64,000 bases of DNA from Ruminococcus flavefaciens ATCC 19208 (GTDB lineage: Bacteria; Bacillota; Clostridia; Oscillospirales; Ruminococcaceae). Below are positions 49,790 through 59,581 of this stretch, piece after piece. The DNA lies in NCBI RefSeq assembly GCF_000518765.1, contig NZ_KI912489.1:636503-700502 (forward strand), in the 5' to 3' direction. Position 1 is the stretch's first letter; the number at the start of each line of letters is the position of its first letter. The position numbers were made by a program, and so were the translations under genes. The notes under the pieces are model-generated. The model worked only from the letters and a program-made list of their open reading frames with translations, did no database searches and was not told the DNA's origin.

Positions 49790-52414
49790 ATGGGACTTAC
49801 TGAAAAGGAAGCAGCCGAAAGGCTAAAGACCGAAGGTGAAAACGTATTCGGAGACAGCAGGAAAGCAGTTCCTGCGAAGATATTTCTGGGGCAGTTCAAG
49901 GACGTAATGGTGATGATACTGCTTGCGGCAACGGTGGTATCCGTACTGCTTGGGGAGATATCCGACGCGGTCACCATAATACTCATAGTGCTGCTCAACG
50001 CGATACTGGGCTTCGTTCAGGAGTACCGCACGGAGCATACACTTGAAGCCCTGCGCTCCATGACTTCTCCAACGGCTAAATGCTGGCGTGATGGTAAGCT
50101 TACGGAAATTGATGCGGCAAAGCTTGTAACGGGAGATATCATCGAGCTTGAAGCAGGCGACCGCATACCTGCGGACGGAGTTGTACTGAAAGCAGCAGGC
50201 TTTTTCACCGATGAGTCCATACTCACGGGAGAATCCACGGCAGTCGGCAAGACCGCAGGCGATACCGCCGACAGGGACAACTCACTGAACAAGCCGAATA
50301 TAGTCTACTGCGGAGCTTCAGCTGTGAAGGGTACCTGCCGTGCAGAGGTAATAGCAACGGGAAAGAATACCCAGATGGGCAGGATATCGGAGATGCTGAC
50401 AGATATCGACAGCGAAGCGACTCCCCTGCAAAAGCGGCTTGCAGAGCTTGGAAAAGTGGTGGCAATAATATGCCTTGTGGTATGCGCAGCGGTTTTCGGA
50501 GCAGGAGTGCTCAGGGGCGAAAATGTATTCGATATGCTCATGACGGGCATAACCATAGCTATAGCTGCAATTCCTGAGGGACTGCCCGCAACGGTGACTA
50601 TTGCCCTTGCGCTGGCGGTGAGCCGTATGCTCAAACAGAAAGCCCTTGTGAATAAGCTCCACAGCGTAGAGACTCTCGGCTGCACATCGGTGATATGCTC
50701 AGACAAGACAGGTACTATCACCGAGAACAAAATGACGGTTACTGAGCTTTCCACAGTATCGGAGACTTATAGTTTCAGCGGTATGGGCTACAGAGTCAGC
50801 GGAGCAGTTACCAAAGGTGATAATATCGCCGTAAATCCAATGACCGAAAAGGCTCTCACGGAAGCTCTGCGGTGCGGAGTTGTATGCTCTACGGCTGAGA
50901 TAAGTACGCAGGAGACTCCCAAAAGCCGCAACAGAGGCACGCTTGCAGGCAAGGGAGAATGGAAGGTAACAGGCGACCCTACAGAAGCCGCACTGCTTAT
51001 TGCTGCTGCAAAGGCAGGCATCACAAGGGAGTCGCTGTCGGGCAGCTGCCGTGTTATTGAGGAATACCCCTTTGACAGCGAGACGCGCTTCATGGCTGTG
51101 CATTGTCAATGGGGAAGTGAAAAGCGTATCTACTTCAAGGGTGCGGAGGAAGTTATGCTGCCGAGATGTACGCAGTATATGGACGAAAATGGCAAAGCAT
51201 CCTATATGACGGCGGCAGTCCGCAGAGAGCTTGAGGAAAAGGCTGCGGAAATGTCAGACAAAGCACTGAGAGTCCTTGCACTGGCGGTATTTACTTCCGA
51301 CAGCTTCGACCCTGACCGCGGAAACCTTGTATTCTTGGGCTTTGCAGGCATGACAGACCCTCCACGTGAGGAAGCAAAAATAGCCATACGCAAATGTGCT
51401 TCTGCCTCCGTAAAGACTGTCATGATAACGGGAGACCATAAAAATACCGCCGTGGCAGTTGCAAAAAAAGCAGGACTGCTCAAAGGCGGAAAGGCAATAA
51501 CAGGTGCGGAGCTTGATAAGCTCACAGATGAGGAGCTCGACCGTGATATCGGAAAATATACGGTATTTGCCCGTGTTGAGCCTGTACATAAGCTGCGTAT
51601 TGTAAAGAGCTTCAAGCGGCGGGGCGAAATAGTAACTATGACAGGTGACGGCGTGAATGACGCTCCTGCGGTAAAGGAAGCCGATGTTGGTGTAGCTATG
51701 GGCGTTACGGGAACTGACGTGACCAAGCAGGCGGCAGATGTGATACTCATGGACGACAACCTTGCAACTCTCGTGAATGCAGTGGAGCAGGGACGGTGCG
51801 TTTATTCCAATATACGGAAGTTCGTGCGGTATCTTTTGTCCTGCAATATAGGAGAAGTTCTGACTATGTTCCTCGGTATAGTCATGGGAATGCCTGTGGT
51901 GCTTCTGCCTGTGCAGATACTCCTTGTGAATCTTGTCACTGACGGACTCCCTGCTGTGGCACTGGGTATGGAGCCGCCCGAGAGCGATATAATGAGCCGT
52001 CCGCCGAGACGTTCGGGAGAGGGCTTCTTTGCAGGAGGGCTTATGTGGAAGATAGTAATACGAGGTATATTTATCGGACTTTCCACTCTTGCAAGCTTCA
52101 CAACGGTAATGCGTCTGGGGGGCTCTCTTGAAGCCTGCCGAACCGCCGCGCTTATCACACTGGTAGCATCGCAGCTCATACACGTATTTGAATGCCGAAG
52201 CGAGAGACGTTCGGTATTCCGCATGAATCCTTTCGGCAATATTAAGCTTGTGGGAGCAGTTCTTCTGTCGGTGGCAGTTCTTGCAGCAGCAGTTATGATA
52301 CCGCAGCTACAGGTGGTGTTCAGCACGGTAACTCCCGATATGGTGCAGCTCCTTACAGCATTGGGCTTCAGCCTTGCAGTACCCGTGCTGGCGAATTTAA
52401 TGCATAATTCATAA
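49790..52414 (+). CDS. Calcium-type P-type ATPase (P2A)
   Basis: An 874-residue pump with an N-terminal cation-ATPase domain, T-G-E-S, phosphorylation site C-S-D305-K-T-G-T-I-T, P-E-G-L-P in M4, K-G-A-E-E nucleotide-binding segment, M-T-G-D-G-V-N-D-A-P-A hinge and six C-terminal helices. P-E-G-L-P plus this layout fits SERCA/PMCA-like Ca2+ export. Shine-Dalgarno GGGTG/AAGG lies just upstream. Transcribed alone between repeat clusters. Confidence 0.92.
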   Translation: MGLTEKEAAERLKTEGENVFGDSRKAVPAKIFLGQFKDVMVMILLAATVVSVLLGEISDAVTIILIVLLNAILGFVQEYRTEHTLEALRSMTSPTAKCWRDGKLTEIDAAKLVTGDIIELEAGDRIPADGVVLKAAGFFTDESILTGESTAVGKTAGDTADRDNSLNKPNIVYCGASAVKGTCRAEVIATGKNTQMGRISEMLTDIDSEATPLQKRLAELGKVVAIICLVVCAAVFGAGVLRGENVFDMLMTGITIAIAAIPEGLPATVTIALALAVSRMLKQKALVNKLHSVETLGCTSVICSDKTGTITENKMTVTELSTVSETYSFSGMGYRVSGAVTKGDNIAVNPMTEKALTEALRCGVVCSTAEISTQETPKSRNRGTLAGKGEWKVTGDPTEAALLIAAAKAGITRESLSGSCRVIEEYPFDSETRFMAVHCQWGSEKRIYFKGAEEVMLPRCTQYMDENGKASYMTAAVRRELEEKAAEMSDKALRVLALAVFTSDSFDPDRGNLVFLGFAGMTDPPREEAKIAIRKCASASVKTVMITGDHKNTAVAVAKKAGLLKGGKAITGAELDKLTDEELDRDIGKYTVFARVEPVHKLRIVKSFKRRGEIVTMTGDGVNDAPAVKEADVGVAMGVTGTDVTKQAADVILMDDNLATLVNAVEQGRCVYSNIRKFVRYLLSCNIGEVLTMFLGIVMGMPVVLLPVQILLVNLVTDGLPAVALGMEPPESDIMSRPPRRSGEGFFAGGLMWKIVIRGIFIGLSTLASFTTVMRLGGSLEACRTAALITLVASQLIHVFECRSERRSVFRMNPFGNIKLVGAVLLSVAVLAAAVMIPQLQVVFSTVTPDMVQLLTALGFSLAVPVLANLMHNS

Positions 52415-52429
52415 TTATTGTGTCCGCCT

Positions 52430-52725
52430 GTGCGGACGGATTATGAATGACATATTGTAGGGGCGAGTGACCCTCGCCCGTTGATTTTGATGATACTCCC
52501 CGTGTCGAGAAGCGACAGCCCTTTTGAAGATATACGAACGAGCAAGGGTGCGCAGGCTCTGCGCTGTAGGGGCGCGTGACACGCGCCCGTCAATTACGTG
52601 CCAATTTAAAATGTCGCACTGTAGGGACGACCATTTAAGCAGTGCTACAAATCTTTGATTTGGTCAGCAATGCTATATGCAGAGCTGGCAGCGCCTACAG
52701 GATAATGGCTAAATGCTAACGGCTA
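52430..52725. repeat. REP-like intergenic repeat cluster 3
   Basis: Contains GTAGGGGCG units, the about 75-bp hairpin unit (52621-52698) shared with cluster 1, and a second unit (TGTCGAGAAGC ... GCGCAGGCTCTGCGCTGTAG, 52503-52574) shared with 55969-56040. Confidence 0.8.
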
Positions 52726-52730
52726 AAGGC

Positions 52731-53078
52731 TTATATTTCCAAGCCGAAGCTTATAGAAAGGGCAGTATCCACCTTATTCATTGAATTGAGGTCAAGCTCG
52801 CCCATTTTGTCTTTAAGACGACGTTTGTCGATAGTCCGTATCTGTTCCAGCAGGACGATACTATCCTTTGCGAGTCCGCATTTATCCGCCTGCACTTCAA
52901 TATGTGTGGGAAGGTGACTCTTGTCGCGCTGACTGGTTATGGCAGCGGCTATGACCGTGGGACTGTGTTTATTTCCCACATCGTTCTGGACTATAAGTAC
53001 AGGCCTTATGCCGCCCTGCTCAGAACCTACAACAGGACTCAGGTCGGCGTAGTATATTTCTCCTCGTTTGACTGACAT
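52731..53078 (-). CDS. MazF/NdoA-type endoribonuclease toxin
   Basis: A 115-residue PemK/MazF-family protein with the usual start [30 protein letters not shown] and T-I-D-K-R-R-L. It is very similar in layout to Bacillus NdoA, an mRNA interferase cutting at short U-rich sites. No antitoxin gene lies upstream; the next gene is an acyltransferase on the same strand. A TATAAT at about 53157 may be its promoter. Confidence 0.92.
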   Translation of the reverse strand: MSVKRGEIYYADLSPVVGSEQGGIRPVLIVQNDVGNKHSPTVIAAAITSQRDKSHLPTHIEVQADKCGLAKDSIVLLEQIRTIDKRRLKDKMGELDLNSMNKVDTALSISFGLEI

Positions 53079-53187
53079 AAAAATTACTCCCGATATATAA
53101 TGAATGTTGATCGCTGTCTGTATTATTGCCTTAACGGCTGAGTTTATGCAGCTTCAATTCATTATATGCCGTTGGAGAAACTTATGC

Positions 53188-54309
53188 TTATGAAGTTTTT
53201 GCGTGAGAGCTGTTCTTTTTTCTGAAAAATCCGAACAATGCCTTTTCGGTAAGGTCTGCCAGCAGGTGTCTGTAGACTGCCGCTGCAATGAGAACTGCCG
53301 CTGCGTAGCAGAGCCAAACCGCCTTGGTGGAGTAGCTCAGTCCCAGCCCTGCATATTCGTCAATGGTCTTTATTACGCACTGCACAGGGAAATGCACAAG
53401 GTATATTACTATGGAAAGGCTTCCCAGATATGTAAGGGGATGTATACCCAGCACAGTCCGCAGCCATGGTATGAACAGCACTGCTATTATCAGCGCGGGA
53501 GCTATGCCAAGCATGAATGCCATGCGGAAGTCGCCCATGAATTCAGGCTTGAAACGGAGCACAAGGTAGCTGAGGACAACTGCTGCGAGGCATACATATC
53601 CGAGCCGCTGTGACCTGAAACGCTCCCTGTTATCATAGACCGTGAAGAGTATGGCTCCAATGAAAAAGCAGGCTATGCCCCGTCCCACAAGCTCGTTCCA
53701 TACAGGGTAGTTCACACCTGAGAGAGTAATGGTAGTTCCTGCAAGGACTGCCGCGAAAAATGCGTAGCAGGCGTGACGCCGGTTCTTTACGCGATAGAGT
53801 ATGAAGTAGAACAGCAGATAGCAAAGCATGCATATGCTTATGCACCATGAGGGAGCGTCGAATGACCAGTCCTTGCCGAAGAAGCCGTCCTGCATGAGCA
53901 GAAGATTGTATATCAGATGCTGAATGTCGAAATTGCCGTATACAAAGGTGGTGCCGCATTTGTGATAGTAAGCCAGCTCCGTTATTATAGTGACAAGAGT
54001 AAAGAATATAAATGGCGGATATATCTTTCTCAGACGTTTTACTATGAAGTCGCGGAAGCTTATGCGGTGTTCCAGCACTCTTTCGGAATATCCAAGCATC
54101 ATTCCGAAACCCGACAGCATGAAGAACAGCTCCACCATGAAGGAGCCGTATTTGTATGACATGGGAAAGGCTGAAAAGAAAGGGGAGCCGTCCTGGGGCT
54201 TGAAGTGCTGATAGTGCCAGAAAAATGCGATTATACAGGCGCCTATGCCCTTCATTCCGTCAATGGCGCCAAGGTGGATTTTCTTTGGAGCGTTGTTTTT
54301 TTTAGTCAT
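53188..54309 (-). CDS. Acyltransferase-3 family membrane protein
   Basis: A 373-residue integral membrane O-acyltransferase with about ten helices, the N-terminal I-D-G-M-K-G-I-G-A and F-F-W-H, and F-F-M-L-S-G-F (OafA/YrhL type). It probably O-acetylates a surface polysaccharide or peptidoglycan-linked sugar. Its start overlaps the DUF2809 gene by eight bases. Confidence 0.87.
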   Translation of the reverse strand: MTKKNNAPKKIHLGAIDGMKGIGACIIAFFWHYQHFKPQDGSPFFSAFPMSYKYGSFMVELFFMLSGFGMMLGYSERVLEHRISFRDFIVKRLRKIYPPFIFFTLVTIITELAYYHKCGTTFVYGNFDIQHLIYNLLLMQDGFFGKDWSFDAPSWCISICMLCYLLFYFILYRVKNRRHACYAFFAAVLAGTTITLSGVNYPVWNELVGRGIACFFIGAILFTVYDNRERFRSQRLGYVCLAAVVLSYLVLRFKPEFMGDFRMAFMLGIAPALIIAVLFIPWLRTVLGIHPLTYLGSLSIVIYLVHFPVQCVIKTIDEYAGLGLSYSTKAVWLCYAAAVLIAAAVYRHLLADLTEKALFGFFRKKNSSHAKTS

Positions 54310-54694
54310 TTGTTTTCCTCTTTTTCAGTTGTTGGTACAGGAATATCTGGAGAAGCGTCACGGCAGTTCCTGCCACATAGCACCATAAGTCCTCGGTGGC
54401 ATAGCTTGTGCCTATGATTATTCGCAGGAGCTTGTTCTCGACACCGAGTATGTCCGCGATATGCGCCTTTTGCAGGAATTCCACCGCAAACGAGAATATG
54501 AGTATACCAACTGCGATGCCGTAGGAGCTGAACTTCTTCGGTACAAACGAGCGGAACAGGCAGTACAGCACCCATACTATGATGACATCGCCTATGTATG
54601 CGCGTATGAAGTAATTGAAGTAGAATACGCCTATGCACACTTCCACAGCTACAAGCAGTACAAAGCCTATTATATAGGGCAGACGGGCTTTCAT
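54302..54694 (-). CDS. DUF2809 membrane protein
   Basis: A 130-residue protein with four helices and the conserved G-D-V-I-I-V-W-V-L-Y and F-A-V-E-F-L-Q segments of DUF2809/VanZ-like proteins. Function unknown. It overlaps the genes on both sides by 4-8 bases, so the three are one operon. Confidence 0.78.
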   Translation of the reverse strand: MKARLPYIIGFVLLVAVEVCIGVFYFNYFIRAYIGDVIIVWVLYCLFRSFVPKKFSSYGIAVGILIFSFAVEFLQKAHIADILGVENKLLRIIIGTSYATEDLWCYVAGTAVTLLQIFLYQQLKKRKTND

Positions 54695-55890
54695 TCTATC
54701 TCACCTGCAAGGTCGGGGAATACACCGAGACTGCGTTTGAGTATGCCGTTCATAAGTGCGAGGGCTATGCCATAGTTGGTGAACGGTACGTTCTGATCTT
54801 CTGCTGATTTGCGGCGATAGGTCATTTCGCGCTCACCGAGCATACAGCCGCCGCAGTGTATAACGAGACTGTATTTTGACAAGTCCTCGGGGAACTCGCG
54901 TCCCGAGCTCAGCTCTATATTCAGAGTCTTTTCCGTAGCCTTTTTCAGCAGGGCAGGCAGCTTCACACTGCCGATGTCTCCGCACTGGCGATGATGAGTA
55001 CAGCCCTCGGATATGAGGACAGTATCGCCGTCTTTCAGCTCTTTTATGGCAGCTGCCCCTTTTACGGAGGTCTCAAGGAAGCCCTTGTATCTTGCCATGA
55101 GTATCGAAAACGAGGTCAGCGGAATGTCCTCTGGAACTATTTTGCTGACTACAGCAAATGCCTGACTGTCGGTGATGACCATTTTCGGGGGAGTGCTCAG
55201 CTTTTCGAGGGTTTCCGCAAGCTGGAATTCCTTTGTGAATACCGCCATTGCGTCTGCGTCAAGTACATCGCGTAGAGTCTGCACCTGCGGCAGTATCATT
55301 CGTCCCTTTGGTGCAGCCGCGTCGATAGGTGTAACGAGTACAACCATATCTTCGGGACTGAGCAGGTCTCCGACTATATGCTTTTCCTCTGAGGGCAGCT
55401 TTGCAAGAGCAGCAATGCGCTCCTTCAGTTCATAGATGTTTTCGCATTTAAGTGCACTGACTTCTATCTCGTTGTCATGACAGACCCGCTTCTCTGAGAT
55501 ATCGGACTTGTTGTACACAGTGAGAAAGGGGATATCCTTTTCCTCAAAAATGTCGATGAGCTGTCGCTCTGTGTCGGTTAGACCTACAGTGCCGTCAACT
55601 ATGAGCACAGCAAGGTCTGTGCGGTTGAGTATCTGTTTTGTTTTGCGTACTCTCAGCTCCCCGAGAGTGCCCTCGTCGTCAAATCCGGGAGTGTCTATTA
55701 TCACCACAGGACCGAGAGGGAGAAGCTCCATAGCCTTTGTGACGGGGTCTGTAGTAGTGCCCTTTACGTCGGAGACTACGGACAGCTCCTGACCTGTAAC
55801 AGCGTTTACCACGCTGGATTTTCCTGCGTTTCTCCGACCGAAGAAGCCTATGTGGACTCTCTCCGAGGAGGGTGTATCGTTTAAACTCAT
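54691..55890 (-). CDS. hydF: [FeFe]-hydrogenase maturation GTPase
   Basis: A 399-residue protein with a GTPase domain (G-R-R-N-A-G-K-S-S, 18-26; D-T-P-G; N-K-S-D) and a C-terminal cluster-binding domain with E-G-C-T-H-H-R and H-C-G-G-C. HydF is the scaffold on which HydE and HydG build the 2Fe subcluster. ATG 55890 with AGAGGA upstream is preferred to 55899. The host must have an [FeFe]-hydrogenase, so it is a hydrogen-metabolising anaerobe. Confidence 0.93.
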   Translation of the reverse strand: MSLNDTPSSERVHIGFFGRRNAGKSSVVNAVTGQELSVVSDVKGTTTDPVTKAMELLPLGPVVIIDTPGFDDEGTLGELRVRKTKQILNRTDLAVLIVDGTVGLTDTERQLIDIFEEKDIPFLTVYNKSDISEKRVCHDNEIEVSALKCENIYELKERIAALAKLPSEEKHIVGDLLSPEDMVVLVTPIDAAAPKGRMILPQVQTLRDVLDADAMAVFTKEFQLAETLEKLSTPPKMVITDSQAFAVVSKIVPEDIPLTSFSILMARYKGFLETSVKGAAAIKELKDGDTVLISEGCTHHRQCGDIGSVKLPALLKKATEKTLNIELSSGREFPEDLSKYSLVIHCGGCMLGEREMTYRRKSAEDQNVPFTNYGIALALMNGILKRSLGVFPDLAGEIE

Positions 55891-55910
55891 ATTTATCATT
55901 CCTCTGTATG

Positions 55911-56090
55911 GGCGCTTGAACAGAGCCCGTTAATATGTAATTATTGTCGTTTTCGATGAAGCTGCCCGTGTCGAGAAGCAACTGCTCTTTTGATGATATG
56001 GGGACGAGCAAGAGTGCGCAGGCTCTGCGCTGTAGGGGCGTCCGTGATAATTGGTGTTATTTTGCGGGCGAACGCTGTTCGCCCCTACAT
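55911..56090. repeat. REP-like intergenic repeat cluster 4
   Basis: Carries TGTCGAGAAGC ... GCGCAGGCTCTGCGCTGTAG (55969-56040), also seen at 52503, and terminal GTAGGGGCG / CGCCCCTAC arms. Confidence 0.75.
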
Positions 56091-56091
56091 T

Positions 56092-56307
56092 TTATTTTTC
56101 ATCAAAAACGCCTATGACTTTCATACATTCATCGCAGTACCAGCCTTCGCCGCGGAGCTTGAGATCTATAGTTTCTTTTCTGAGCTTTTTGCCGTTTTCA
56201 TCTTCGGGACACCAGAGCAGAGATGTAAACAGCTGAGTTATGCTTCCGCTGTCTTTGGCTTCGATAGTTCCTTTGCGACATTCTTTTCCACATTCAGGGC
56301 ATTTCAT
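56092..56307 (-). CDS. DUF6487-like zinc-binding protein
   Basis: A 71-residue protein with M-K-C-P-E-C-G-K and a second W-Y-C-D-E-C pair near the end, probably a zinc-bound fold (PF20097-type, from memory). ATG 56307 is chosen because GGAG lies eight bases upstream. Confidence 0.7.
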   Translation of the reverse strand: MKCPECGKECRKGTIEAKDSGSITQLFTSLLWCPEDENGKKLRKETIDLKLRGEGWYCDECMKVIGVFDEK

Positions 56308-56339
56308 AGTTTGTTCTCCATTCATTAGTGAAATAATAA

Positions 56340-56375
56340 AAGCCGCGGAGCGAAGTGCCCCACGGCTTTAGTATA
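56340..56375. terminator. Terminator-like hairpin
   Basis: AAAGCCGCGG ... CCACGGCTTT with an 18-base loop region, between the DUF6487-like gene and the next minus-strand gene. Confidence 0.55.
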
Positions 56376-56502
56376 TCATATTTTTTTCGCTTCTGCAAGC
56401 CCGAGCCTTTAGTCCTTAGCCGTTAGTTTAGCGTGGACGGCGTTCAACTGTCCGAATTTTGTGATATTGCCGATAAATGACATAATGCAGGTCTTGGATC
56501 TA

Positions 56503-56685
56503 TTATTCACTTCTTTTTGCTGTCAGACCTGCTGCGAGGCAGAATACGCAAACTATACCCAGAACTATCTGTGCCATCAGGAAGCTTTGGGTAATGAGTG
56601 AGATAATAAGTATTAAAAAGCTGATGACAGCTCCGATCAGACTGATAAAATGTACTTTTGATGTTTTTTTCATAGTGTTTTTCAT
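56503..56685 (-). CDS. Small two-helix membrane protein
   Basis: A 60-residue protein with a basic N-terminus and two helices (about 12-30 and 34-53). AAAGGAG precedes the ATG. No family recognised. Confidence 0.55.
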   Translation of the reverse strand: MKNTMKKTSKVHFISLIGAVISFLILIISLITQSFLMAQIVLGIVCVFCLAAGLTAKRSE

Positions 56686-56785
56686 AGTGCTTTTCTCCTT
56701 TACTTGTTAAATTTGAGTTTTGTATTGTAAACTAACGGTTAAAGTTTTTATAGCTTTCAGCTCACATTTCCGTACTCTGAAATAA

Positions 56786-56818
56786 AAAGAGCCGTAAAGT
56801 AAAAACTGTACGGCTCCA
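56786..56818 (-). terminator. Terminator, probably of the malic enzyme gene
   Basis: Minus strand GAGCCGTAC / GTACGGCTC-like stem (GGAGCCGTA ... TTACGGCTC) followed by T5ATTT. The 56819-57004 stretch holds only repeat fragments. Confidence 0.7.
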
Positions 56819-57004
56819 TTATAACATATTCCTAACAAAAAATCAACATTTGTGAGAAAATTTTTGTGCATCTTCTAAAATGAGGGGGCGGCAGCGTGAC
56901 GCTGCACCCTTTCTCCGCGATATAGTTAACTCTAATGGCAGATAATATCCGCGAGGAACAATTAACGAAATGCGGATATCATCGCGTGAACACAGGCTCT
57001 GCGC

Positions 57005-58180
57005 TTATATACGAGCAACGCCTGTATCTCTTGCAGCCTGAGCAACAGCCTTTGCAACAGCCTGAGCAACAGTCTTGTCCAGTGCACTTGGGATAATGTA
57101 ATCTGCGCTGAGCTTATCGTCTGTAACGAATGAAGCGATAGCCTTAGCAGCAGCTATCTTCATAGCGTCGTTGATATCGCTTGCGCGAACATCGAGTGCA
57201 CCGCGGAAGATACCCGGGAATGCGAGAACATTGTTTATCTGGTTCGGGAAGTCGCTTCTGCCCGTACCAACAACAGCTGCGCCTGCTTCCTTAGCGAGGT
57301 CGGGCATGATCTCGGGAGTCGGGTTAGCCATCGGGAAGAGGATAGGCTTGTCAGCCATAGACTTTACCATTTCGGGAGTTACGCAGCCGGGAGCTGAAAC
57401 GCCGATGAATACGTCTGCGCCCTTGATAACTTCTTCAAGGCTGCCCTTTCTCATCTGCTGGTTTGTGATCTCAGCCATTTCGTCCTTCATAGGATTCATG
57501 CCCTCAGGTCTGCCCTTGTAGATAGCACCGTTTCTGTCGCAGAGAACAACGTCCTTGAGTCCCATAGAGATGAGGAGCTTGATGATAGCGATACCTGCTG
57601 CGCCTGCACCGCTTGTAACTACTCTGATCTCGTCAAGCTTCTTGCCTACTACCTTGAGAGCGTTGAGCATAGCAGCGAGAGTAACAACAGCTGTACCGTG
57701 CTGGTCATCGTGGAATATCGGGATATCACAGCACTCCTTGAGCTTCTTCTCTATCTCGAAGCAGCGGGGAGCAGAGATGTCCTCGAGGTTTACGCCGCCG
57801 AATGAGCCTGCAAGGAGACGAACTGTATTAACGATATCGTCAACTTCTTTTGAACGAACGCAGAGCGGAACTGCGTCAACGTCGCCGAAAGCCTTGAAGA
57901 GTGCGCACTTGCCCTCCATAACAGGCATACCTGCCTCAGGGCCGATGTCACCGAGACCGAGAACAGCTGTACCGTCTGTAACTACGGCAACGAGGTTTGA
58001 ACGGCGTGTAAGCTCATAGCTTTTGTCAACGTCCTTCTGTATCTCGAGGCATGGCTGAGCAACGCCGGGAGTATAAGCGAGGGAGAGGTCATCTCTTGTT
58101 ACGAGGGGAGCACGGCAGATGACTTCGATCTTGCCCTGCCACTCATAGTGCTTTTTAAGTGATTCTTCTGCATAATTCAT
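57005..58180 (-). CDS. NAD(P)-dependent malic enzyme
   Basis: A 391-residue short bacterial malic enzyme. S-L-A-Y-T-P-G-V-A-Q-P-C near the start, the metal-binding H-D-D-Q-H-G-T-A, the Rossmann G-A-G-A-A-G and N-P-T-P-E-I are visible. It decarboxylates malate to pyruvate. It lies just after lactate dehydrogenase (terminator between), so both act at the pyruvate node. GAAAGGA stands 11 bases before the ATG. Confidence 0.95.
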   Translation of the reverse strand: MNYAEESLKKHYEWQGKIEVICRAPLVTRDDLSLAYTPGVAQPCLEIQKDVDKSYELTRRSNLVAVVTDGTAVLGLGDIGPEAGMPVMEGKCALFKAFGDVDAVPLCVRSKEVDDIVNTVRLLAGSFGGVNLEDISAPRCFEIEKKLKECCDIPIFHDDQHGTAVVTLAAMLNALKVVGKKLDEIRVVTSGAGAAGIAIIKLLISMGLKDVVLCDRNGAIYKGRPEGMNPMKDEMAEITNQQMRKGSLEEVIKGADVFIGVSAPGCVTPEMVKSMADKPILFPMANPTPEIMPDLAKEAGAAVVGTGRSDFPNQINNVLAFPGIFRGALDVRASDINDAMKIAAAKAIASFVTDDKLSADYIIPSALDKTVAQAVAKAVAQAARDTGVARI

Positions 58181-58207
58181 GGTTTATATGTCCTTTCAGT
58201 TATTATT

Positions 58208-58238
58208 TCAAAAAAGCGGAGAACAAAGAGTTCTCCGC
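58208..58238 (-). terminator. Terminator of lactate dehydrogenase gene
   Basis: Perfect stem GCGGAGAAC / GTTCTCCGC followed on the minus strand by T6. Confidence 0.9.
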
Positions 58239-58260
58239 GAAAATGCTTATTTGCGGTTTC

Positions 58261-59205
58261 TCAGAACTGGATCTGGTCAAGAACGCTTCTCAGAGCCTTT
58301 GCACTTGTCTGGAGCTTTTCTATCTCCTTATCGCTGAGTTTTGGTGAGACTTCTCTTTCGATACCGTTGCTTCCGATAACACAAGGGAGACTGAGGCATA
58401 CGTCGTTGATGCCGTATCTGTCGTTTATCATAGTGGAAACCGTTAATATGTTCTTTGAGTCACGGAGAACAGTGTCACAGATCTTGTTAACGCTCATTGC
58501 GATAGCATAGAATGTAGCACCCTTTCTCTTGATGACCTCTGCGCCTGCCTTGCGGACTTCGTCGATGATCTCGTCCTCGTCAAGGTCTGCGTGATCCTGG
58601 TCTGCGCAGTACTCGTCAACAGGAACGCCTGCGATGTTCATGATAGACCATGGGATAAATGAGGAATCGCCGTGCTCGCCGAATACGTAAGCGTGAATGC
58701 TGTTAGGGCTGAGACCTACGTGGTCAGCGATGATGGAACGAAGTCTTGAAGTGTCGAGAGCTGTACCCGAACCGATTACCTGATTGGGCTTGAGGTCTGT
58801 ACACTTCAGAATAGTATATGTAAGGATATCAACAGGATTGCTGACAACTACATAGATAGCATCGGGAGCGTATTTAGCCACCTGAGGCATTACTTCCTTG
58901 ATGATGTTTACGTTGGTCTGAGCAAGGTCGAGACGAGTCTGACCGGGCTTTCTTGCAAGACCAAGTGTAACAACAACGATGTCAGAGTCCTTAGCGTCCT
59001 CGTATCCGCCGTCGAATACTTCAACGTTCTCACCGAATGAAACACCCTGACGGATATCCATAGCCTCGCCCTTTGCCTTAGCCTTATTGATATCAACAAG
59101 AACGATATCGGAGCAGGTTCCTGCTACTGCGAATGTATAAGCAACAGATGCGCCGACATTGCCTGCGCCAAGTATAGTTATCTTTGTACCGTTTTTTTCA
59201 GCCAT
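58261..59205 (-). CDS. ldh: L-lactate dehydrogenase
   Basis: A 314-residue NAD-dependent enzyme with G-A-G-N-V-G (13-18), D38 of the NAD site in V-L-V-D-I-N, substrate Arg in L-G-L-A-R-K-P-G-Q-T-R, D-T-S-R-L-R and catalytic His in G-E-H-G-D-S. It reduces pyruvate to lactate. ATG 59205 with GGAGG eight bases upstream is chosen; the frame upstream to 59325 is noncoding. Confidence 0.95.
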   Translation of the reverse strand: MAEKNGTKITILGAGNVGASVAYTFAVAGTCSDIVLVDINKAKAKGEAMDIRQGVSFGENVEVFDGGYEDAKDSDIVVVTLGLARKPGQTRLDLAQTNVNIIKEVMPQVAKYAPDAIYVVVSNPVDILTYTILKCTDLKPNQVIGSGTALDTSRLRSIIADHVGLSPNSIHAYVFGEHGDSSFIPWSIMNIAGVPVDEYCADQDHADLDEDEIIDEVRKAGAEVIKRKGATFYAIAMSVNKICDTVLRDSKNILTVSTMINDRYGINDVCLSLPCVIGSNGIEREVSPKLSDKEIEKLQTSAKALRSVLDQIQF

Positions 59206-59496
59206 TATGTTAACCTCCATAAATCTCGGTAGGCTCTGCCGTTTCTTTACCACTTTGCAGAGCGATATGTACTTATCATTATAAACATAAAGGTAAAAAA
59301 TATCAAGCAAAAAAGAGGCTTTCATGCAAAAATCGTAAATTCATACAAAAGGCGATAACATTTAACAAAGCTTTTTTCACTCTGCGGATAATAGGCGAAG
59401 ATTAGCCCGACCAATTGAAAACAATGGTTTGCAAATGAATAATATGCGGATATTAACGAATATTTTTGAAAATAATGAATATTTATGCAAATATAC

Positions 59497-59524
59497 TTGA
59501 CATTATTTTACTATGTAGTATAAT
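59497..59524 (+). promoter_or_regulatory. Promoter of argG
   Basis: TTGACA (59497-59502), 16 bp, TATAAT (59519-59524). The upstream 59400-59495 has several AATATT/ATGCA-rich stretches that could hold ArgR boxes, but I cannot assign one. Nothing else is seen in 59206-59581. Confidence 0.85.
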
Positions 59525-59581
59525 AGATTTATATCGCAATCCACGCATAACTTATGCGTTTACATTCAGGAGGTAATTACA

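Noticed and set aside
59206..59325. N-terminal extension of lactate dehydrogenase
   Set aside because: Standard LDH begins at the Rossmann fold; GGAGG lies just before ATG 59205.
59400..59495. ArgR operator upstream of argG
   Set aside because: The region is rich in AATATT/ATGCA words but none is a convincing match, so no operator is called.
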